From Candidatus Stahliibacteriota bacterium (GTDB taxonomy: Bacteria; Hydrothermota; Tepidihabitantia; SM23-42): a stretch of 10,399 bases of DNA. Of this stretch, positions 1 to 5,839 are shown piece after piece (within the stretch, counting starts at the first letter, position 1; every line of letters starts with the position of its first letter). The stretch lies in assembly GCA_030613445.1 (NCBI GenBank), contig JAUWLY010000071.1, positions 1 to 10,399 of the forward strand. Reading direction: 5' to 3'. Made by a program: the position numbers and the translations under genes. The notes beneath the pieces are model-generated. The model was not told the DNA's origin and ran no database searches. It saw nothing but the letters and a program-made list of their open reading frames with translations.

Positions 1-21
1 CATCAGGCAATCGAAAATTTT

Positions 22-57
22 CCTCTCCCTTGAAGGGAGAGGGTCAGGGTGAGGGTG
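22..57 (+). repeat. GC-rich hairpin repeat, copy A
   Basis: The arms CCTCTCCCTT (22-31) and AAGGGAGAGG (33-42) are perfect complements, and a purine-rich tail ending GGGTGAGGGTG (47-57) follows. The same stem-plus-tail layout recurs at 603-637 (inverted) and 657-695 (direct), so this is a family of short dispersed repeats and not a chance hairpin. Elements of this look (CCCTCTCCC...GGGAGAGGG with a GGGTGAGGG tail) are, from memory, common in intergenic DNA of many environmental bacteria. No coding function is visible. Confidence 0.75.
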
Positions 58-165
58 TAATAATCAGTCCATCATTTAGTCCGTTTAATTCGTTATTATC
101 GTTTAGAGCGTTATTTCTTCAGCGAAGCATGTCTTCAGAGAATCGTGTCTCCAGCCGAAGCTATG

Positions 166-504
166 TTATTGTGAGCGACCGAAGGGAGTCTGGCAATCTC
201 CGTATGTCGGCGTTTTTGCCACCCGGGTGTTTTCTTCGATCCCTAAAATGACGAGAATTATTTCTGCACCAGCCAGCAGGCTGATGAACCATAATGTGCC
301 AATGATCAGTATGTAAAATGCCATGGCGATACCGCCGAGTGGTCCTAACATCCCAGGTCCGCCATAACGGTGACTGTACTGTGATAAAGCAGCACCGCCT
401 ACGAGCATGACGACGAAACCGATGATCGTCATGACTGCAATGAACCAAGCAATCACTTTGAAGATGACTGAAATAGTCCGAAGTGCCTTAAATTTTTTCT
501 CCAT
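166..504 (-). CDS. Small two-helix membrane protein, function unknown
   Basis: The product is 112 residues. The ATG at 504 is chosen because AAGGAGG lies five bases upstream on the minus strand (510-516) and a promoter-like pair lies further up at 528-555. An in-frame start 51 bases upstream would lie inside that promoter region and is unlikely. Two hydrophobic segments are clear: about residues 11-40 and 57-88. A Gly/Pro-rich loop (about 47-58) joins them and a short hydrophilic tail follows. The second helix ends in LGIEENTR, an ending I associate from memory with small uncharacterised membrane proteins of environmental bacteria. The last roughly 11 residues (GDCQTPFGRSQ) are encoded by a dispersed repeat, so the native C-terminus may have been replaced. 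There is no catalytic motif. It is probably its own short transcript downstream of mfd. Confidence 0.7.
   Translation of the reverse strand: MEKKFKALRTISVIFKVIAWFIAVMTIIGFVVMLVGGAALSQYSHRYGGPGMLGPLGGIAMAFYILIIGTLWFISLLAGAEIILVILGIEENTRVAKTPTYGDCQTPFGRSQ
168..200. repeat. Dispersed ATTGnGAG...GGCAATCTC-type repeat
   Basis: The segment opens with ATTGTGAGCGACCGAAGGGA and closes with GGCAATCTC. It closely resembles a short repeat scattered through many draft bacterial genomes (general form ATTGCGAGCG...GCAATCTC; recalled, not searched). Only one copy lies in this window, so the call rests on that resemblance. It overlaps the last coding bases of the small membrane protein gene and supplies that protein's final residues and part of its stop context. 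Confidence 0.55.
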
Positions 505-527
505 TGTTTCCTCCTTATTATTATTGA

Positions 528-555
528 ATTCTATATACAGCGTAACTAAAGTCAA
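528..555 (-). promoter_or_regulatory. Promoter-like pair for the small membrane protein gene
   Basis: On the minus strand, TTGACT (550-555) and TAGAAT (528-533) are separated by 16 bases, each one mismatch from the sigma-70 consensus. Transcription would begin near 521, leaving a leader of under 20 bases that carries the AAGGAGG ribosome binding site. Confidence 0.5.
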
Positions 556-602
556 GAGCTCATACTAGAAACTTAGACACATCATTATTCCTTGATAATG
601 AA

Positions 603-637
603 CTCCTCACCTTTATCCTCTCCTCAAAGAGGAGAGG
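603..637 (-). repeat. GC-rich hairpin repeat, copy B (inverted)
   Basis: The arms CCTCTCCTC (617-625) and GAGGAGAGG (629-637) flank a three-base AAA loop. The tail lies on the left (603-616, CTCCTCACCTTTAT), which read on the minus strand gives the stem followed by ATAAAGGTGAGGAG. This is the copy A and C layout in reverse orientation. Together with copy C it fills much of the gap between mfd and the small membrane protein gene. Confidence 0.65.
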
Positions 638-656
638 AAAGTGACCAATTAATACA

Positions 657-695
657 CCCTCTCCCTTTTTAAGGGAGAGGGATAGGGGTGAGGGT
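657..695 (+). repeat. GC-rich hairpin repeat, copy C, at the mfd 3' end
   Basis: The arms CCCTCTCCCTT (657-667) and AAGGGAGAGGG (671-681) are perfectly complementary over 11 pairs around a TTT loop, followed by the tail ATAGGGGTGAGGGT. It starts four bases past the mfd stop codon. As RNA from the mfd transcript it could form a strong 3' hairpin that slows 3' exonucleases or helps termination. No run of U follows the stem on either strand, so it is not a canonical intrinsic terminator. Confidence 0.75.
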
Positions 696-698
696 TTC

Positions 699-3518
699 CT
701 AATTTTTGACTCCAGCCCGGTGTATGACTTTGCCTTTCTTGTAAAAATTGATGTACTGTTGTCGGCGGACTACTTCGGTGGCCCCCAGTTCCCGAGCGCG
801 CAACCGAATTCCAGAGAGCAAAAAGAGATTCCTGACTTCTTCAGGATACTTACCAAAGCGATCAACGATTTCTTCGCCTATTTTATCAAGCTCGTATTTC
901 GATTCAATATCGAAAAGCCTTTTATAAAGAGCGGTTCGCTCATAGGTTTTCTCGATATAGGAACTCGGGAAATAGGCTTCCATTTTGAGGTCGAGTATCG
1001 GATCCTGCAAGATTTTTTTACCTTGCAGTTCGTTGACTGCTTTACCCAATATTTTTATGTATAGGCGGTAACCAATCGAGTTTACATGGCCGGATTGTTC
1101 TTTGCCCAGAAGGTTACCGACCCCGCGTATTTCCATGTCGCGTAGGGCCAGGCGGAAACCTGAACCGAGTGTCGTGTATGACACCAGCGCACTCAACCTT
1201 TTATTCGCCTCGTCAGTGATCCGACGGCGTGACGGGACAATAAAATAAGCATAACCCTGGATATCAGAACGACCAATCCTGCCGCGCAGCTGATGGAGAT
1301 CAGCGAGTCCGAACATGTCGGCATGATCGACAATTATCGTATTGACATGTGGCATATCAAGTCCAGATTCCACGATCGCGGTAGATAAGAGGAGGTCGTA
1401 TTTTGCTTCCAAAAAAGCGACCATGCGTTTCGCAGTTATATCTTCCCGCATCTGACCGTGGAGCAAACATATTCTTAAGCTCGGCATTATCTTATGAAGT
1501 TTTGCACGTACCGTTTCAATCGTTTGAATGCGGTTGTGGATAAAAATCACCTGACCGCCTCTGGATAACTCTACCTGGAGAATTTTACTGATTTCATCTT
1601 CATCATAATAGATTATTTTTGTAATGATATCCTTTCTACCAGGCGGTGGTGTGTAGATATTAGAAATGTCCTTTAGACCAGTTAACCCCATATAAAGCGT
1701 CCGTGGTATCGGTGTGGCTGATAAATAGAAAGTGTCGATACTGGGTTTGAGGTTCTTTATCTTTTCCTTCTGGACAACTCCAAAGCGTTGTTCTTCATCG
1801 ATTATCAGGAGCCCTAAATCCTTGAACTGTACGTCTGGCTGGATCAGTCGGTGTGTGCCGATTACAATGTCAATGCCGCCTTTGGCAATATCTTTAAGTA
1901 TTTTTTTTAATTCTTCTTTTTTCCGGAATCGAGAGACCATTTCCACGCTCAGTGGAAATGGTTCAAGTCTTTTCTTGAACGTCGTATAGTGTTGAAAAGC
2001 GAGCAGGGTAGTTGGACAGAGGATCATAGTCTGCTTACTATCCAGCGCTGCTTTGAATGCTGCGCGCAAAGCGATCTCAGTTTTTCCATAACCAACATCA
2101 CCACATATCAGTCTCTCGGCTGGTTTAGGCGTTTCCATATCGAGTTTGACATCCTGGATTGCCTTTTTCTGATCAGGCGTTTCTTCGTAGGGGAATGATG
2201 CTTCTAATTCGTTCATTTCCATGGTGTCCTGATCAAAAGAAAAACCCTTTTCCTGGGACCGCCGTGTATACAAGTTCAACAGGTCGATGGCAAGGCGTTC
2301 AGTCGCTTTCTTCACCCGGTTCTTAGCTTTCAACCATACTTCACTGCCCAACTTGGAAAGTTTAGGTGGTTGTTCACGGGTGGCAATGTAGCGCTCGAGC
2401 AGATTCATTCTTTCAATAGGCAAGTAGACTTTATCTGTGCCCGCATAATCGATGCGTAGACATTCGACTTTTCTGTTTTCAAAATCGACGAGGGTCAATT
2501 CCTTGAATTGTCCGATGCCATAGTCTGAATGGACGACATAATCCCCTTCTTTCAAACCCATTAGATCGTCGATAAACAATCCACGATAGGCAGGCTTTTT
2601 ACGTCTTATTTCACCAAAAATCTCAGTCTCTGTAATATACGCTATTTTTGTATTTTGGTCCAGGAAACCGCGTTCCAGGGGGATGTGATGTATTTCTATT
2701 TCACCGAGTATTGTCTTTAGCCGCTCCGCCAGGCTTTTATGCGTAGTGAAAAATTTGAAGACATAGTTTTTCTTTTTTATGTCCTCTTTCAATTTCGTGA
2801 GGTCGCCGAAATACTCAAAGGGCGGGGCAAAGTGATAGTCAAATTCTCCAGTTGGACTTATCAAGATATGGTCCATTACGAGATCGATATCCATTTCACT
2901 AACCGCAACTGCTTCAGCGCCTATTAGTTCCAGGAGTGGTTTTGGAGACATCGGTTTGGCGAGTCGAAGGGTGACGTCCTGGATTACTTCAACTGAACGC
3001 TGAGTTTGAATATTGAATTTGCGTATCGAGAATATCTGATCGCCGTATAGCTCAAGCCTTACTGGCTCGCTACCTCGTTCGTAGATATCAAGGATGCCGC
3101 CGCGCAATGCATACTCATTTGTTTCCTCGACGATGTCCTCTCGAGTATAGCCTATTTGGTTCAATCTACTAATGATGTTTTCAATGTCAATTTTCTGCCC
3201 TTCAGAAAAAGTCACTCCTTCTTTAGCTAGGATATCTTGTTCCAGGAAATCTTTTGTTGTGATAATGATTTTGGATGTTTGGTAGTAGGGATTTAGTTCA
3301 TCGATGACCAGTGTTTGGGGCTCCAGTTTTTTTAGTTGACCGAATCTTTTGTCTATATTTTCCACGTTTACAATGAAAATTACCTGCGGGAAATACCTTG
3401 TAAGGTTCAGTATAAAAAGAGCCCTTGATGACCCGACAAGACCTGCAACACGCGGCTTATTCGAGGATTCCAGTGCTTCAACGATCTTCCTGGTATCTAC
3501 TATATCATTTGCCAGCAT
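699..3518 (-). CDS. mfd: Transcription-repair coupling factor Mfd (compact form)
   Basis: This DNA translocase removes RNA polymerase stalled at lesions and recruits nucleotide excision repair. From the ATG at 3518 it has 939 residues against 1148 in E. coli. Visible in order are: the UvrB-like N-terminal region (GLVGSSRALF near 25; RGGILDIY 139-146; IQTQRS near 170), the RNA-polymerase-interacting domain (GLKEGDYVVHSDYGIGQF, 321-338), Walker A GDVGYGKT (473-480), DEEQ (574-577), SATPIPRT (600-607), VESGLDMP (716-723), QLRGRIGR (743-750) and the C-terminal TRCF domain (from about 840). The N-terminal region is shortened: the usual PxWExLPYDxxSP segment between the first two subdomains is not there. 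Translation could instead begin at a TTG at 3593, overlapping the upstream gene by 35 bases, but neither start has a good ribosome site, so coupling to the upstream gene is likely. Family assignment is secure. Confidence 0.97.
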   Translation of the reverse strand: MLANDIVDTRKIVEALESSNKPRVAGLVGSSRALFILNLTRYFPQVIFIVNVENIDKRFGQLKKLEPQTLVIDELNPYYQTSKIIITTKDFLEQDILAKEGVTFSEGQKIDIENIISRLNQIGYTREDIVEETNEYALRGGILDIYERGSEPVRLELYGDQIFSIRKFNIQTQRSVEVIQDVTLRLAKPMSPKPLLELIGAEAVAVSEMDIDLVMDHILISPTGEFDYHFAPPFEYFGDLTKLKEDIKKKNYVFKFFTTHKSLAERLKTILGEIEIHHIPLERGFLDQNTKIAYITETEIFGEIRRKKPAYRGLFIDDLMGLKEGDYVVHSDYGIGQFKELTLVDFENRKVECLRIDYAGTDKVYLPIERMNLLERYIATREQPPKLSKLGSEVWLKAKNRVKKATERLAIDLLNLYTRRSQEKGFSFDQDTMEMNELEASFPYEETPDQKKAIQDVKLDMETPKPAERLICGDVGYGKTEIALRAAFKAALDSKQTMILCPTTLLAFQHYTTFKKRLEPFPLSVEMVSRFRKKEELKKILKDIAKGGIDIVIGTHRLIQPDVQFKDLGLLIIDEEQRFGVVQKEKIKNLKPSIDTFYLSATPIPRTLYMGLTGLKDISNIYTPPPGRKDIITKIIYYDEDEISKILQVELSRGGQVIFIHNRIQTIETVRAKLHKIMPSLRICLLHGQMREDITAKRMVAFLEAKYDLLLSTAIVESGLDMPHVNTIIVDHADMFGLADLHQLRGRIGRSDIQGYAYFIVPSRRRITDEANKRLSALVSYTTLGSGFRLALRDMEIRGVGNLLGKEQSGHVNSIGYRLYIKILGKAVNELQGKKILQDPILDLKMEAYFPSSYIEKTYERTALYKRLFDIESKYELDKIGEEIVDRFGKYPEEVRNLFLLSGIRLRARELGATEVVRRQQYINFYKKGKVIHRAGVKN

Positions 3519-3558
3519 TAGTGGTTCTTGGTTCCTGAAAGAATTGTCGCTCTGACGC

Positions 3559-4470
3559 TTAGACGCCGGGTTCTTTGCTTGTTGATAAAGCAACGCCCAG
3601 GGCGATTGAATTTAATTTCGTTTCAGGTTTGTCAGTACGGGAAAGCATAATAACTGGTTTGGCTGCACCAGCAACCATACCAGCGGCTTTTGTATTTGCG
3701 AAGCATATCAACCCTTTTGCCCAGATATTAGCCGCAGAAATACTGGGCATTAGCAGGAAATCTACTTCACCGGCAATTTTACTTTGGATTTTCTTGTGTT
3801 CTGCTGCCTCTTTAGAGATTGGTACATCAAATCCAAATGGCCCCTCAATAATACAATTTTTTATTTCACCATTTTTATAAAGCTTCACGATTTCTGCTGC
3901 ATCAATTGTCTCAGGCATGTCGGGGTGGACGGTTTCACTTGCTGCGATCAGACCGATTTTTGGTTCTTCGATACCAAGCATACGCAGCGTCTCGATGGCA
4001 TTGTTGATTATATTGAGTCGGATATTCAGATCCAACTTCGGGTTCATCCCGCCATCGGACATGAAGATCAGTTTGGCGTATTCAGGTATTTCCAGAACGG
4101 CGATGTGGCTCAGGATTTTGCCGGTACGCAACCCCCAATCCCGATTCAAAACCCCCTTTAGGAACGCTGAGGTGGAAACCATCCCTTTCATAAGGAAGTC
4201 TCCTTTTTCCTTGACGAGCTCAATCCCCTTTTCCAGTGCCTCACTTTCTTCAGTAGCATTGTGTATTTCAACATTATCTAAATCCAGGTCAACTGTTTTA
4301 GCGTGTTCCTTTATACTAGTTTGATCGCCAACCAGGACCGGGTATATGAGGTCGAGTTCCTGAGCTAACTTGACGCCTTCAAGCACGGTTGAATCCTGTG
4401 CCATGATCACAACACATCTTTTCTTGCCGTTTCTTTTAGCAGTAGCAATCAGTTCGTTGAATGATTTCAT
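3559..4470 (-). CDS. ptb: Phosphate butyryltransferase / acetyltransferase family enzyme
   Basis: It probably transfers an acyl group between CoA and phosphate (for example butyryl-CoA + Pi to butyryl phosphate + CoA), a step leading to ATP formation when paired with an acyl kinase. The 303 residues match the usual length near 300. Family features are VVIMAQDSTVLEGVKLA (20-36), LMKGMVSTSAFLKGVLNR (93-110), RTGKILSHIAV (115-125), SDGGMNPKLDL (138-148), NAIETLRMLGI (157-167), GPFGFDVPIS (210-219) and SRTDKPETKLNSIALG (277-292). The ATG at 4470 is preferred over the adjoining TTG because GAGGAG sits seven bases upstream. It lies between the hisC-like gene (110-base gap) and mfd (40-base gap or 35-base overlap) on the same strand. 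No butyrate or acetate kinase gene is next to it here, so the acyl substrate is undetermined. Members fused to or mistaken for enoyl-CoA hydratases exist, but no such domain is present. Confidence 0.88.
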   Translation of the reverse strand: MKSFNELIATAKRNGKKRCVVIMAQDSTVLEGVKLAQELDLIYPVLVGDQTSIKEHAKTVDLDLDNVEIHNATEESEALEKGIELVKEKGDFLMKGMVSTSAFLKGVLNRDWGLRTGKILSHIAVLEIPEYAKLIFMSDGGMNPKLDLNIRLNIINNAIETLRMLGIEEPKIGLIAASETVHPDMPETIDAAEIVKLYKNGEIKNCIIEGPFGFDVPISKEAAEHKKIQSKIAGEVDFLLMPSISAANIWAKGLICFANTKAAGMVAGAAKPVIMLSRTDKPETKLNSIALGVALSTSKEPGV

Positions 4471-4580
4471 CAAGATACTCCTCGATTAATATTCGTATCT
4501 CTGGATCTACTTTTTATCATGGCAAACCCGGTGCAGGCGAGATGTTGTATTCGCGAACATTGAGGTTGCGCTGTCACATT

Positions 4581-5666
4581 TTAGAGGATTTTTTTGAGTG
4601 TCTGGATCAGTTGTTTATTCTGCTTTTCAGTTCCAATGGTTATACGTAAGGCATTCGGAAAACCGTATCCTTTTATTGGACGGGTAATTATGCCGTGCTT
4701 CTGGAGGGCTTCAAAGACAATCTGGCTGTCTTTGCCAAAATCTACAAAAAGAAAATTGCCGTATGTCGGAATATGGAAAAGTCCCAATTTCTTATAGGCA
4801 TCATAGAGGAATTCTTTGCCAGCTTCATTTATTGCGCGCGCTTTTTTAATGTGTTCATGGTCGTCAAGGGCAGCTATTCCAGCAACTTGGGAAATTCTAT
4901 TCACACTAAACGAGATTCTCAACTTCATCAAATCGGGGATTATCTTACTGTTGGCAAATCCGTAGCCCAACCTTGTTCCAGCAAGACCGTATATTTTCGA
5001 AAAAGTGCGCAGAATTATTATATTCTTTCCTTCGCTGAGATATTTAAATGAGCAGGGGTAATCAGGATCATCTATATATTCATAGTATGCCTCATCCAAT
5101 ACGACAAGAATATTATCAGGTACTTGTTTGAAGAATTCTTCCAGTTCATCTTTGGTTATTATTGTACCGGTGGGATTTATAGGGTTATCAATGAATATCA
5201 ATCTGGTGTTTTTCTTGACAGCATCCAGCATTGCCTTTAGATTATGTGAGTAATTCTCCTGTGGAACTTCGATTAGCTCCCCGGCTGCAATATTTACAGC
5301 TATTTTATACCATATAAAAGAACCTTCACTTACAACTGCGCTATGGTCAGGACCGAGATAGGCTAAGGTTATATATGGAAGAAGTTCAACTGAACCATTG
5401 CCTATAATTATATTTTCTTGCTCAACTTCGAATTTGCGGGCTAATTTATTCCTCAAATAGAAACAGCTGTCATCTGGATAGAGGAAGGATTCACTCAGCA
5501 CCTCCTTCATTGCCCCCAGCGCCAACGGCGAAGTACCCAGTGGATTTTCGTTCGAGGCCAATTTAATTATCTCGCCTTTTAAGTTTAATTCCCTGGCAAC
5601 TTCTTCGATCGGCTTACCAGGCTTATAAGGTTTAATTCCTTCCACAAAATCTCTTGCTTTAATCAC
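4581..5666 (-). CDS. hisC: Histidinol-phosphate aminotransferase-like PLP enzyme
   Basis: A fold-type I aminotransferase of 361 residues, the normal HisC length. The known reaction is histidinol phosphate + 2-oxoglutarate to imidazole acetol phosphate + glutamate in histidine synthesis. Motifs: YKPGKP near 14-19, SNENPLG (38-44), NPINPTG (161-167), DEAYYEY (191-197), the PLP lysine K224 in RTFSKIYGLAGTRLGYG, and NALRITIGT near 338-346, whose arginine binds the substrate carboxylate. The start is GTG at 5666. No Shine-Dalgarno is visible before it, while a TATACT lies only seven bases upstream, so the message may be leaderless. There are no other his genes in the window, and HisC relatives also act on phenylalanine and tyrosine, so the physiological role could be aromatic transamination. 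It is the first gene of the minus-strand group and diverges from the lyase gene. Confidence 0.88.
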   Translation of the reverse strand: MIKARDFVEGIKPYKPGKPIEEVARELNLKGEIIKLASNENPLGTSPLALGAMKEVLSESFLYPDDSCFYLRNKLARKFEVEQENIIIGNGSVELLPYITLAYLGPDHSAVVSEGSFIWYKIAVNIAAGELIEVPQENYSHNLKAMLDAVKKNTRLIFIDNPINPTGTIITKDELEEFFKQVPDNILVVLDEAYYEYIDDPDYPCSFKYLSEGKNIIILRTFSKIYGLAGTRLGYGFANSKIIPDLMKLRISFSVNRISQVAGIAALDDHEHIKKARAINEAGKEFLYDAYKKLGLFHIPTYGNFLFVDFGKDSQIVFEALQKHGIITRPIKGYGFPNALRITIGTEKQNKQLIQTLKKIL

Positions 5667-5673
5667 AATAGAA

Positions 5674-5701
5674 AGTATATCCAGAATTTTAAAGAATGCA
5701 A
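5674..5701 (-). promoter_or_regulatory. Possible promoter for hisC (leaderless)
   Basis: On the minus strand, TTGCAT (5696-5701) and TATACT (5674-5679) are 16 bases apart. The -10 candidate matches five of six consensus bases but the -35 only three. Initiation would fall about at the GTG start codon, which fits the absence of a ribosome binding site. The sequence support is weak. Confidence 0.3.
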
Positions 5702-5733
5702 GATATATTTTGCAGGTTTTGTGATACCTCTTG

Positions 5734-5761
5734 TTGACAAAACGACATAAGTGTATAGACT
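5734..5761 (+). promoter_or_regulatory. Promoter-like pair for the lyase gene
   Basis: A perfect TTGACA (5734-5739) is followed after 16 bases by TAGACT (5756-5761), four of six matches to TATAAT. An alternative -10, TAATAT at 5761-5766, is spaced too far (21 bases). It would give a leader of about 70 bases before the ATG at 5840. It lies in the only divergent intergenic region of the window. Confidence 0.35.
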
Positions 5762-5839
5762 AATATGATTCTGAATTAAGTAATAAGAATGATAGAAATC
5801 GCACGGCCGGACAGTTATGAGTAAAAAGGAGAATTTACT

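Noticed and set aside
161..448. Overlapping minus-strand frame in the membrane protein gene
   Set aside because: Its product is rich in Arg, His and Cys with no recognisable pattern, it has no ribosome site, and it overlaps a gene with good signals.
657..695. Intrinsic terminator after mfd
   Set aside because: The stem is strong but no U-run follows on either strand, and the same element occurs elsewhere as a repeat.
3519..3593. Upstream TTG start for mfd, adding 25 residues
   Set aside because: The added residues are polar, unlike an Mfd N-terminus, the TTG has no ribosome site, and it would overlap the upstream gene by 35 bases. The ATG at 3518 gives a normal domain start, though its own ribosome site is weak.
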